Origin: Emcibacter sp048269205
GTDB taxonomy: Bacteria; Pseudomonadota; Alphaproteobacteria; Sphingomonadales; Emcibacteraceae
Direction of reading: 5' to 3'
DNA: 64,000 nt
NCBI RefSeq assembly: GCF_048269205.1
Contig: NZ_JBLXJC010000001.1
Location: 372,001 to 436,000 of the forward strand
Positions 18,290 through 26,322 of the stretch are shown here, one piece after another. The translations under genes and the position numbers were made by a program. Within the stretch, counting starts at the first letter, position 1; every line of letters begins with the position of its first letter. The notes beneath the pieces were generated by a model that saw only the letters and a list, made by a program, of their open reading frames with translations, did no database searches and was not told the origin of the DNA.

Positions 18290-18338
18290 ATGGCCGGAAC
18301 AGGTTTTATGGCCGGAACAGGTTTTATGGCTGGAACAG
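18290..18338 (+). repeat. 18-bp tandem repeat, about 2.7 copies
   Basis: ATGGCCGGAACAGGTTTT occurs twice exactly (18290-18307 and 18308-18325), followed by a partial third copy (18326-18338) with one mismatch. It lies between the rpmB terminator and the end of the convergent phytase-like gene and is probably a small variable repeat without coding role. Confidence 0.85.
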
Positions 18339-18364
18339 ACGGATGTCGAGTGGGGGGCAGGCGA

Positions 18365-19483
18365 TTACCGGCTGCCGGTAACCAGTCCCTGGCTGTGGGC
18401 GATTTGCTGTGCGGGAATGTCCGGTTGTTTTTCTACTGTGGGCTCATCCAGCCGGAACATCATCAGCAGGTTGCGCTGTAGCGGGTTAAAGTTATTGTCG
18501 GACATCATATAGAGGATGGTTTCACCGGCCTCGTTCTGCCGCACTGCGAGGGCTTCCATGTTGTCGATATTATAGGGGAACTCCATACAGGCGATCACGT
18601 CGCCCTTGAGAACCGTGCCTTCCCGGATGTCGGTATGACTGATACGGCGCAGCCGGCTGGCCATGCCGCGGGCCAGTGAAAAATGCCTTTCCAAAACAAG
18701 TACATCTCCGTTTGGCAATGTGGCCATGTCCGTAGGGCGGTACATATCGGTCAGTTCATAATTCAGCGGCAGGGCGGTGCCGCGACCGATGATCCAGGCT
18801 CGGGCCATGCCGTTATTGCGGCTTTCTGTGGCAGCTTCGGAAATGGCAAGCATCCGGCCGTCCGCCAGCGTGGTCAGGGCTTCGACGCCGAGGTTCCGGG
18901 GCTGATCCTTGAGGACGGGGGACATATCCGGTGCAAAACTGATCACCTGGGCGTTTGCCTTGAGGATGGAGTCAAAATCAAGTCGGGATGAAGCCTGGTA
19001 ATAGCGCATCCTGTGATCATTTTCGAAAGAGACCACGAGACCGGCGCTGTCCACCAGGGTGACGGCTTCTGCGTCACTGTGCTTTCCGCTGTATCTGCCG
19101 CCGTTTTCATCTGCAAGGGGACTCATTTTGCCGTTTTTCAGGCCTGTCAGGCGGCCTTTGTCATAGACAACATCAGCAAGGAACCAGAAGCCCCGGTCCG
19201 AAATCCCGAGGACTTTACCGCCGTCCGGGCTGACCACAAAACCTGAAATGCCGCCGAATGTTGTATTCCCGCTGAGCAACTGGATGCCGCCAAGATAAGT
19301 CAGGGCGCCGACCCGGGTTTCGGAAACATTCTTGTGGCTCAACGGGACGGCTGTCGCCTTGAGGTCCACTTCCCGGATACTTGAAAGGTCCTGGGACGGC
19401 TCGGAATGCAGGAAGAACGGAAAGCAGATGACTACCCCCGCAACACATATTGCAAACTGCCTGATCAAGCCACGTGTTTTCAT
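18365..19483 (-). CDS. Esterase-like activity of phytase family protein, exported
   Basis: A 372-residue protein with an N-terminal signal or anchor segment (LIRQFAICVAGVVICFPFFL), probably periplasmic. The body matches the phytase-like beta-propeller family: GGISGFVVSPDGGKVLGISD near the start, SDAEAVTLVDSAGLVVSFE, NLGVEALTTLADGRMLAISE, and the C-terminal YNIDNMEALAV. Family members show phosphoesterase or esterase-like activity in few cases, so the substrate is unknown. Starts at 19501 (ATG, with CGGGA close upstream) and 19483 (ATG before KTRGLIRQ) are both possible; the latter is preferred because it begins just before the signal peptide. It sits convergent to rpmB and divergent from the TetR gene across a 165-base AT-rich gap. 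Confidence 0.85.
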   Translation of the reverse strand: MKTRGLIRQFAICVAGVVICFPFFLHSEPSQDLSSIREVDLKATAVPLSHKNVSETRVGALTYLGGIQLLSGNTTFGGISGFVVSPDGGKVLGISDRGFWFLADVVYDKGRLTGLKNGKMSPLADENGGRYSGKHSDAEAVTLVDSAGLVVSFENDHRMRYYQASSRLDFDSILKANAQVISFAPDMSPVLKDQPRNLGVEALTTLADGRMLAISEAATESRNNGMARAWIIGRGTALPLNYELTDMYRPTDMATLPNGDVLVLERHFSLARGMASRLRRISHTDIREGTVLKGDVIACMEFPYNIDNMEALAVRQNEAGETILYMMSDNNFNPLQRNLLMMFRLDEPTVEKQPDIPAQQIAHSQGLVTGSR

Positions 19484-19648
19484 TATCCGGATAATTTCCA
19501 TATTCCCGCAAAAAAATCCACAAAAATTCTCTAAAACTTGAGTAAATCTGTTTCTGTAAAGTTGAATGTTTTTCATAACAATATGTTAAGAATTTGATGA
19601 AACACTATAAAAGGCAGAAAATATGTAAAAACAAAGAGAAAGCAGACA

Positions 19649-20293
19649 ATGCAGACTCAGATCGCAGAAGAGGCGAAGACGGAGAGTTTGCCAACTGGGG
19701 GCAAAGCCGTGAAGGAGAACTCCAAGAGTCGGGACCTTAAACAGATTAATGCGGACAGGATTGTCCTGTCTGCCATTGTTCTCATGCGCAAAAAGGGTTA
19801 TCACAAAACCACTCTCGAGGACATTTCCGAAGACATCTGTCTTTCCGTCGACGAGATTACCAATTGCTTCAAGTCAAAGGACGACATCTGTCTCAAGGTG
19901 ATCGAACTGCACAACAGCCGTCTGACTGAAATTCTGGAGAAAACCGAAGAGCAGTCAAACCCCAGGCAGCGTCTGAGCTGCCTGATCGACAGCCTCATTG
20001 ATGAAGCAGATGAGTTGGTACAATACGGTTGTCCCATCACCCGTCTCTATCTGGACCTTAAGAATGAAAGCCCGGCCGCGCTGGAAAAGGCGGCACGGAA
20101 ACTGGTCAGCCGACGTCTGGAGTGGGTCACCGAGCAGTTTCATCACATGAGCTTTGTGGATGATGCACCGGATCTGGCGACACGCCTTGCCGGGGCGCTG
20201 TACGGGGTGACACTGTTGTCTTCAGCAGCCGGCGACGAGGCGATGCTTCGCAACCAGTTCAGCCAGCTGAAAAGCTGGATACGTTCCATGTAG
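19649..20293 (+). CDS. TetR/AcrR family transcriptional regulator
   Basis: A 214-residue DNA-binding protein. After a polar N-terminal extension of about 35 residues, the TetR helix-turn-helix is visible (ADRIVLSAIVLMRKKGYHKT, then TLEDISEDICLSVDEITNCF with FKSKDDICLKVIE). The remaining residues form the helical ligand-binding and dimer domain. The segment after the HTH (NSRLTEILEKT, CPITRLYLDLKN) resembles TetR_C-type fatty-acid or xenobiotic regulators, but no ligand can be named. It is divergent from the phytase-like gene, which is its most likely target besides its own promoter, and converges on cobT with a 28-base gap. Confidence 0.88.
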   Translation: MQTQIAEEAKTESLPTGGKAVKENSKSRDLKQINADRIVLSAIVLMRKKGYHKTTLEDISEDICLSVDEITNCFKSKDDICLKVIELHNSRLTEILEKTEEQSNPRQRLSCLIDSLIDEADELVQYGCPITRLYLDLKNESPAALEKAARKLVSRRLEWVTEQFHHMSFVDDAPDLATRLAGALYGVTLLSSAAGDEAMLRNQFSQLKSWIRSM

Positions 20294-20321
20294 GGGCAAT
20301 CCCGGTCGCTTCCCGACTATT

Positions 20322-22181
20322 CTAGTTCAGTTTGCGCCTTGCCGGTTTTTCGTCAAACAGGGCGGCAAGCTGTTCGGTAATGGCGCCGCCCAGTTGTTCC
20401 GCATCCATGATGGTAATGGCATTCTGGTAATAGCGGGTCACATCGTGCCCGATGCCAATGGCCAGAAGCTCGACAGGTGATTTTTTTTCAATCCAGTCGA
20501 TAACGGCCCTCAGGTGATCTTCCAGAAAATTGGCGTTATTTGAGGACAGAGTGCTGTCATCCACCGGTGCGCCGTCGGAGATGACCATAAGAATGCGTCG
20601 CTCCTCCGGCCGGCTGATCAGCCGGTTATGGGCCCAGAGCAGGCTCTCCCCGTCGATATTTTCTTTGAGCAGCCCTTCCCGAAGCATCAGGCCCAGATTT
20701 GTATTGGCCCGCCGCCAGGGCGTATCGGCGGTCTTGTAAACGATATGCCTGAGGTCGTTGAGCCGCCCCGGATTCTTGGGCTTGTTATTCTCGAGCCATT
20801 GGGTTCGTGACTTGCCGCCTTTCCAGGCCCGGGTGGTGAAGCCCAGGATCTCCACCTTGACACCGCAGCGTTCCAGGGTACGGGCCAGAATGTCGGCGCA
20901 CATGGCGGCAATGGTGATGGGGCGGCCGCGCATGGAACCGGAGTTATCGATCAGCAGGGTGACCACCGTGTCCTTGAAATCGGTCTCATTTTCCATCTTG
21001 AAGGTAAGGGGATGCAACGGATTGGTGACCACCCGGGTCAGCCGCGCCGTATCCAGCATGCCTTCTTCCAGATCGAAGTCCCAGGATCGTCTCTGCTGGG
21101 CCATCAGCATGCGCTGCAGCCGGTTGGCAAGCTTCGTGACCATGCCCTGAAGATGGCTCAACTGCTGATCCAGAGTTTTTCTCAGGTGGATAAGCTCGTC
21201 CGGGTCGCATAATTCCTCGGCAGACACATATTCATCAAATTCTGTTGTGTAGACCTTGTAGCTGGTGATGGGGCCCTGACCAGGATGATTGCTCATATGC
21301 GCCCAAGGCACTTCCGACATTTGTTCCAGCGCAGCTTCGTTCAGCAGTTCCTCAAGCTGTTCCGGAGTCAGGTCCGCACCAGATTCCGTACTGGAACTAT
21401 CCTCCTGGCTTTCCCCGCTGTCGCTTGTGTCGGTACTGGCGTCGGAAGACTGGTCCTGATCCATATCCTCGTCGCCCTGTTCTTCCTGCTGATCCTGCTG
21501 GTCCTGGCTTTCCTCGTCACTGTCCTCGGGCTGTTCGTCGGGATTCAGGTTTTCTGCCAGTCCGAGGTCAGAGATCACCTGGCGGCTGATCCTGCTGAAC
21601 GCTTCCTGGTCTTCCATTGCCGTTGTCAGCTGGTCCAGATGCCTGGAAGCTTTTTCCTCGATCAGGGGTCTGAGCGCATTGACGGCCTCCCGGGCATCAT
21701 CCGGTGGCGCCTGGTGGGTGAGTTTCTCCCGGACCAGAAGGTTCATTACCTCACCGATTGCCGCTTCGTCCAGACTGCCGGAGGCTTCCAGCTTGTGATC
21801 CTTGTAATATTTCCGTGTCAGGGCATCCAGGTTACCGGCAACCCCTTTCATGTGGGTGCTGCCAATGGCCTCGACCCGGGCATTTTCCATGGCATCATAG
21901 ATTGACCGGGCATCCGGCAGTGTCGGCGCGTTTTTCCGGTGCAGGGCGTCATTGTGAAACCGCTGGCGCAGGGCGTAGGCGTCGCCGTATCCACGGGTCA
22001 GGGTTACTTCGGCGGCAGGCAGGTCTTGGCTGACAAGGGGCAGGCGGGGGCTTTGTCCCGGTCGGGCGTTTGCTTCCGGTCCGAAAGTCACATCAATGGT
22101 GGCGTCACCGGCAATCGCCCGGACGGTGGATGTCACCGCCTGCTTGAATTTCTCGATCTCGCGATTGCTGGTTTTACTCAC
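20322..22181 (-). CDS. cobT: Cobaltochelatase subunit CobT
   Basis: A 619-residue subunit of the aerobic CobNST cobalt chelatase, which inserts Co(II) into hydrogenobyrinate diamide during B12 synthesis. The C-terminal third is a von Willebrand A domain with a MIDAS motif (LLIDNSGSMRGRP). The middle (residues about 210-280) is an extremely acidic Asp/Glu/Gln/Ser linker, as in known CobT. The start is a GTG whose product begins MSKTSNREIEKFKQAV. It lies 15 bases after cobS in the same operon. The large CobN subunit is not in this window. CobST complexes are retained in many alphaproteobacteria beside this J-domain gene. Confidence 0.95.
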   Translation of the reverse strand: MSKTSNREIEKFKQAVTSTVRAIAGDATIDVTFGPEANARPGQSPRLPLVSQDLPAAEVTLTRGYGDAYALRQRFHNDALHRKNAPTLPDARSIYDAMENARVEAIGSTHMKGVAGNLDALTRKYYKDHKLEASGSLDEAAIGEVMNLLVREKLTHQAPPDDAREAVNALRPLIEEKASRHLDQLTTAMEDQEAFSRISRQVISDLGLAENLNPDEQPEDSDEESQDQQDQQEEQGDEDMDQDQSSDASTDTSDSGESQEDSSSTESGADLTPEQLEELLNEAALEQMSEVPWAHMSNHPGQGPITSYKVYTTEFDEYVSAEELCDPDELIHLRKTLDQQLSHLQGMVTKLANRLQRMLMAQQRRSWDFDLEEGMLDTARLTRVVTNPLHPLTFKMENETDFKDTVVTLLIDNSGSMRGRPITIAAMCADILARTLERCGVKVEILGFTTRAWKGGKSRTQWLENNKPKNPGRLNDLRHIVYKTADTPWRRANTNLGLMLREGLLKENIDGESLLWAHNRLISRPEERRILMVISDGAPVDDSTLSSNNANFLEDHLRAVIDWIEKKSPVELLAIGIGHDVTRYYQNAITIMDAEQLGGAITEQLAALFDEKPARRKLN

Positions 22182-22196
22182 CGGAAAATCCGCCTG

Positions 22197-23207
22197 TTAG
22201 TTGACAACCGGTGCGTTGCCGGTCAGTCCCTGTGCCGGCGCTTCGGGCAGTTCCTCGCCAAAACAGCGCTGGTAATATTCCGCCACCAGGGGACGCTCCA
22301 TCTCGTCACATTTGTTGAGGAAGGTAACCCGGAACGCAAAGGCAGGGTCGTGGAAAATGGCATTATTTTCCGCCCATGTCAGCACCGTACGCGGTGACAT
22401 GACTGTTGAAATGTCGCCATTGATAAACCCGTTCCGCGTCAGGTCGGCCACCTGGACCATCTGTTTGATCAGTTTTTTGCCATCGTCACTGTTCAGGGCT
22501 GGCATTTTGGCGAGGATAATGTCCTCTTCCATTTCATGGGCCAGATAGTTGAGTGTGGTGACGATGTTCCAGCGGTCCATCTGCCCCTGGTTGATCTGTT
22601 GTGTACCGTGATACAGGCCGGAAGTATCGCCAAGGCCGATGGTATTGGCCGTGGCAAACAGACGGAAGGCCGGATGGGGGCGGATCACCTTGTTCTGGTC
22701 CAGCAGGGTAAGCTTGCCGGAAACCTCCAGCACCCTCTGGATCACAAACATCACATCCGGTCGCCCGGCGTCATATTCGTCAAAGACCAGCGCAGTGGGG
22801 TTCTGAAGGGCCCAGGGCAGGATGCCTTCCTGGAATTCGGTCACCTGGACGCCGTCCTTCAGCACAATGGCGTCTTTGCCCACAAGGTCGATACGGCTGA
22901 TATGACTGTCCAGATTGATCCGTATACAGGGCCAGTTCAGGCGGGCCGCCACCTGTTCGATATGGGTGGATTTGCCGGTGCCGTGATAGCCCTGGATCAT
23001 GACCCTGCGGTTAAAGGCAAAACCGGCCAGTATGGCAAGCGTGGTGTCATGATCGAAAATATAGTTATCGTCCAGATCCGGTACATGTTCATCCCGGTCC
23101 GCAAAGGCGGGGACTTCCATATCGCTGTCGATGCCGAAAACCTGCCGGACGTTGACCTTGATGTCGGGCAGATCGTTATAACTCTGGTCAGATCCTGAAA
23201 CTGTCAT
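22197..23207 (-). CDS. cobS: Cobaltochelatase subunit CobS (AAA+ ATPase)
   Basis: A 336-residue AAA+ ATPase that with CobT forms the chaperone-like ring powering cobalt insertion by CobN. Walker A GYHGTGKST lies near residue 73, Walker B is ALVFDEYDAGRPD, and sensor 1 is LFATANT. The block GQMDRWNIVTTLNYL is characteristic of CobS. It starts with an ATG overlapping the end of the upstream J-domain gene by four bases, so translation is coupled. Confidence 0.96.
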   Translation of the reverse strand: MTVSGSDQSYNDLPDIKVNVRQVFGIDSDMEVPAFADRDEHVPDLDDNYIFDHDTTLAILAGFAFNRRVMIQGYHGTGKSTHIEQVAARLNWPCIRINLDSHISRIDLVGKDAIVLKDGVQVTEFQEGILPWALQNPTALVFDEYDAGRPDVMFVIQRVLEVSGKLTLLDQNKVIRPHPAFRLFATANTIGLGDTSGLYHGTQQINQGQMDRWNIVTTLNYLAHEMEEDIILAKMPALNSDDGKKLIKQMVQVADLTRNGFINGDISTVMSPRTVLTWAENNAIFHDPAFAFRVTFLNKCDEMERPLVAEYYQRCFGEELPEAPAQGLTGNAPVVN

Positions 23208-23797
23208 TCTGAACTTCCTGATTTGAGGCTGGTCATATGATGGTAGGCGTTGACGATTTCCTTGAACTTGTCTTCTGCGGAGGCGTCATTTCCGTTTACA
23301 TCCGGATGGTATCGTTTAACCAGCTTTTTGTATGCATTCTTTATGTCGGCGATTGTGGCCGATTCGTCAAGACCAAGTATGGCCAGTTGCCGCATATCTT
23401 CGGCGCCATAGGTGCTTTTTCCGGGATTCGGGGGGGCATTTTCCGTAAAACGGCCCGCAAAACCCGCAAGATCCTCAAAAATGCCCATGTCATCGCGAAT
23501 GCCGTCCATGCCACCCATGGGGCGGGTTCCCATGCGCCAGGTGGGGCGGTGCCAGGTCTGGCTGTCCCGCTGCCAGGCGTTGATCTGGTCCCGGTCCATA
23601 TCGGCGAAAAAATCCCAGCTTGTGTTGTAATCGCGCACATGGGGTTTGCAGAACCAGTAATAGTCATCAGGCCGGTCGCGGGATTTGGGCGCCCGGAACA
23701 GGCCTTCCTCCCGGCAATCGGGGTGATCGCAGGACTGAATATCCTTTTTTTGTCCCAGATCGAGGCCGGGATGTGGTCGGGCTGTATTATCCTTCAT
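23204..23797 (-). CDS. J-domain protein of the CobST operon
   Basis: A 197-residue protein with a C-terminal J domain (residues about 132-190: LAILGLDESATIADIKNAYK, KRYHPDVNG) containing the HPD tripeptide that stimulates Hsp70. The N-terminus has a Cys/His-rich module (CDHPDC at 23-28, then YYWFCKPHVRDYN), a likely zinc site. The same arrangement occurs in the J-domain protein at 44764-45261, so the two are paralogues. It is the first gene of the J-cobS-cobT operon, overlapping cobS by four bases, and shares a 112-base divergent region with bolA. A role in chaperoning chelatase assembly is plausible but inferred. Confidence 0.9.
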   Translation of the reverse strand: MKDNTARPHPGLDLGQKKDIQSCDHPDCREEGLFRAPKSRDRPDDYYWFCKPHVRDYNTSWDFFADMDRDQINAWQRDSQTWHRPTWRMGTRPMGGMDGIRDDMGIFEDLAGFAGRFTENAPPNPGKSTYGAEDMRQLAILGLDESATIADIKNAYKKLVKRYHPDVNGNDASAEDKFKEIVNAYHHMTSLKSGSSE

Positions 23798-23909
23798 ACG
23801 TCAATAGATATATCGTCGGGCGCAAATTTCAAAATTTATCTGCTGCCGGGACTTGAACCCATAGCGTATCCGGCGCAAATAGAAAGAAATCAGACAAGGA
23901 AAAAAAGAC

Positions 23910-24182
23910 ATGAAAGTAGCTGCATCCATCAGGGAAAAACTGACCCGGGAACTTACCCCGGAACAACTGGAGGTCATCGACCAGTCCTGCGATCATGCGG
24001 GGCATGCGGGCGCCCGGCCGGAGGGAGAAACCCATTTCCATGTGGAAGCTGTGTCATCTGTCTTTGATGATCTGAACCGCGTTCAGCGCCAGAGGCTGGT
24101 CTATAAAATTCTGGCTGATGAACTTGCCGGTCCGGTACATGCCCTGACCTTGAATTTGAAAGCCCCGTCAGATGCTAAATAA
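23910..24182 (+). CDS. BolA family protein
   Basis: A 90-residue protein of the BolA/IbaG family, partners of monothiol glutaredoxins in iron-sulfur and iron homeostasis. The family order is visible: IREKLTRELTPEQLEVIDQS, the loop HAGHAGARPEGETHFHVEAV with His residues used for cluster sharing, then RVQRQRLVYKILADELAG. An AAGGAAAAAAAGAC ribosome site precedes the ATG. It is divergent from the J-domain/cobS/cobT operon, as in many alphaproteobacteria. Confidence 0.95.
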   Translation: MKVAASIREKLTRELTPEQLEVIDQSCDHAGHAGARPEGETHFHVEAVSSVFDDLNRVQRQRLVYKILADELAGPVHALTLNLKAPSDAK

Positions 24183-24217
24183 CCTGGATCTTAAACTACG
24201 GTTAGTACTTGTAATTT

Positions 24218-24251
24218 ATATCATTTAGTGATATTTCGATTGTATACAATC
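24218..24251. promoter_or_regulatory. Two adjacent palindromes between bolA and the AEC gene
   Basis: ATATCA-TTTAG-TGATAT (24218-24234) is followed four bases later by the perfect 14-bp palindrome GATTGTATACAATC (24238-24251). The core TTGTATACAA resembles operators of FadR-subfamily GntR regulators. They lie 36 bases after the bolA stop in a 238-base gap where no gene is evident; that gap also has an 11-base direct repeat TGTGTGGTAAC at 24333 and 24349. Confidence 0.45.
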
Positions 24252-24420
24252 ATCTTGATCCCGGTATTTCAGAGGCAGGGAGCGGGGCTCAGGCAGTCAA
24301 GGCAGAGCCGGGATTATACGGAGGATTGTTCCTGTGTGGTAACAGGTTTGTGTGGTAACGACTATAAAGCCCCGTCCCTTTCTTTGCTCTTGAAGTCCCG
24401 TTTTTCCTATCAAAAGCGTT

Positions 24421-25296
24421 TTACAGCATCCATGTCAGCAAAAGCGGCACGGTCAGAACGGATATGAGGGTTGAAAAAAACACCATCGCCGCCACTTCCT
24501 GGGGATTGCGATTGTATTGGCTGGCGAGAAGATAGCTGAATATGGCCACGGGCATACTGCTCTGGAGAATCAGGACATTTCTTTCCACGCCGCTGAAACC
24601 GAATAGCCAGGTGATGAGAAAAGCCACTCCGACACCCATGGCGATCTTGACGGCGGACAGGGCCATCAGCTGACCCGAATTTTCCACTTTGAGCCGGGCG
24701 AGGGATGCGCCGAGAGTAAGCAGCATCAGAGGGATGGTGAGGCCGCCGAGCAGTTCGGTGGTATTGGTGAGCCAGGCCGGTGGCGTAGTACCGGTGAAAA
24801 TAAAAAACAGGGCGAAGGCTATTCCCCAAAGCAGGCTGACCCGCGCCAGAGCCGCCGGGCTGATGCTGCCATGACTGATGGCCAGGGCGACAGTGAACTG
24901 GAAAACCACGGATACGGCGAAAAAGACCACTCCCAGTCCCAGTCCAGCCTCACCGAAGGCAAACAAACACAGGGGAAGGCCCATGTTGCCGCTGTTGGTT
25001 GAATAAAGGGCAATGATGTAGCCCCGGCCCGGAAGGCGCAAGGCGAGACTGATCAGGGTGCTGAGTACCAGAAGGGCGACAATGACCGCAAAAGAGGCGA
25101 TGACGAAGTCTATAGATTCCAGGAGGTTGTCGCCGAGACCGATCAGACCGTTGAACACCAGCGCGGGGGCACCGATGTTCATATTCATGACGGTGACGAA
25201 ATCCGAAGGGTAATTCTGGCCCCGTTTGACCCAGGCGAAACCCAGCAGGGCAATCAGGAAAACTGGTGCAGTTACGGCGAACAACTGGGAAAACAT
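24421..25296 (-). CDS. AEC (auxin efflux carrier) family transporter
   Basis: A 291-residue inner-membrane carrier with about 10 hydrophobic helices. It shows the AEC family pattern NIGAPALVFNGLI in the first half, the discontinuous YSTNSGNMGLPLCLFAFGE segment, and the second inverted half ending SSMPVAIFSYLLASQYN and FFSTLISVLTVPLLL. Family members move organic acids such as malate or malonate, or amino acid derivatives. Its ATG overlaps the stop of the upstream LysR gene by one base (ATGA), so both are co-transcribed. The link to the divergent leucine/isovalerate operon suggests a branched-chain acid or related carboxylate as substrate (inference). Confidence 0.9.
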   Translation of the reverse strand: MFSQLFAVTAPVFLIALLGFAWVKRGQNYPSDFVTVMNMNIGAPALVFNGLIGLGDNLLESIDFVIASFAVIVALLVLSTLISLALRLPGRGYIIALYSTNSGNMGLPLCLFAFGEAGLGLGVVFFAVSVVFQFTVALAISHGSISPAALARVSLLWGIAFALFFIFTGTTPPAWLTNTTELLGGLTIPLMLLTLGASLARLKVENSGQLMALSAVKIAMGVGVAFLITWLFGFSGVERNVLILQSSMPVAIFSYLLASQYNRNPQEVAAMVFFSTLISVLTVPLLLTWML

Positions 25297-26192
25297 CAGG
25301 GACTACCTTTATAGGCCAGATCGGGGAGCTGGCTTTTTGCATGCATGCTGAAGCGGCTGAGCAGGTTTTCCCGTTCCGGACTTAAGTGGTGCCCGGTCCA
25401 GATCAGGCCGATCTGCCGTTCAAAGTCATAACCTTCCATGGGCAGGCGCGCAACCCCTTCCATGGTGTATTGGTCGGGCATGGTTGTGAAGCCGATACCT
25501 GCGGCCACCATCATCAGCGCCCGTTCATCCTGTGGCGTACGATAGACCAGACGCGGCCGAACATTGTGGTCGGTAAAAAAACGGCTGGTTTCGCTTAGCA
25601 GTTCACAACGGGAACGCACAATGGTTGGCGCATCGGCCAGATCGCGAGGCTGGATGATTTTTTTTTCGGCCAGCGGGTGGTGAGCGGGAATGGCCAGTGA
25701 ATAGCGGTCCCGGTAGAGCGCCACGGTCTTCCCCTTTTGTCCGGGGCGCAGAATGGTGAGCGCAATATCCACCTGTCCCGAATCCAGCCGGTTGAGGATT
25801 TCCTGTTCGGTCCCTTCAAACAGTTCGATGACAAGGCCGCCTTCCTCCCGCAGATAAGGCTGGAGAAGCTGCTGGACCGTATCCGCCGGAATGGTCATCA
25901 ACACCCCGAATCTCAGAATTTTAGGGTTGTCCGTATCGCCCATTTCCGCTTCGGCCAGGCTTACCTGGTGCAGGATGGCCTTAGCCCGATCCACGAAACG
26001 ACTGCCGCTTTCGGTAAGAAATACCCGTCTGCTGGAGCGGTCGAACAGTTTCGTCTCCAGCGCCGCCTCCAGTTTCTGGATGCCTGCCGACAGGGTCGGC
26101 TGGGTGACATAGACCCGTTCCGCAGCCTTGGTAAAGCTGCCGGTTTCCACAACTGCGAGGAAATAGCGTAGCTGGTATAGTTCGATCATCAC
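25296..26192 (-). CDS. LysR-type transcriptional regulator
   Basis: A 298-residue regulator. The N-terminal winged helix is clear (YQLRYFLAVVETGSFTKAAE, VTQPTLSAGIQKLE), followed by the co-inducer domain (ILRFGVLMTIPADTVQQLL onward). Two ATGs are adjacent (26192 and 26189). It is transcribed with the AEC transporter and divergent from the MCC beta gene; the shared 130-base region contains a T-N11-A inverted repeat typical of LysR boxes. It is therefore a candidate regulator of both the transporter and the leucine catabolic operon. Many proteobacteria instead control this pathway with the MerR-type LiuR. Confidence 0.93.
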   Translation of the reverse strand: MMIELYQLRYFLAVVETGSFTKAAERVYVTQPTLSAGIQKLEAALETKLFDRSSRRVFLTESGSRFVDRAKAILHQVSLAEAEMGDTDNPKILRFGVLMTIPADTVQQLLQPYLREEGGLVIELFEGTEQEILNRLDSGQVDIALTILRPGQKGKTVALYRDRYSLAIPAHHPLAEKKIIQPRDLADAPTIVRSRCELLSETSRFFTDHNVRPRLVYRTPQDERALMMVAAGIGFTTMPDQYTMEGVARLPMEGYDFERQIGLIWTGHHLSPERENLLSRFSMHAKSQLPDLAYKGSP

Positions 26193-26222
26193 AACGTTCC
26201 TGAATTACATTACTTCAGAATA

Positions 26223-26237
26223 ATAGAAACCTTCTAT
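26223..26237. promoter_or_regulatory. Candidate LysR box in the divergent region
   Basis: ATAGAA-ACC-TTCTAT is an inverted repeat with the T-N11-A spacing (T24224, A26236 frame: T at 26224 and A at 26236) usual for LysR regulators. It sits 30 bases upstream of the LysR start and 86 bases before the MCC beta start. Confidence 0.55.
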
Positions 26238-26322
26238 CACACAAATAAATATTAGTGATTTTTTCTATGGGTCGGCTTTTGATACACTGGCCGGGTCACA
26301 ACAAACCATCGAGAAACAAGGT

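Noticed and set aside
18290..18481. Short open frame starting in the 18-bp repeat (MAGTGF repeats)
   Set aside because: It begins inside a terminator-adjacent tandem repeat and overlaps the end of the phytase-like gene; nothing supports translation.
24228..24467. A 79-codon plus-strand frame between bolA and the AEC gene
   Set aside because: It runs across palindromes and direct repeats into the 3' end of the AEC gene, has no ribosome site and no recognisable feature.
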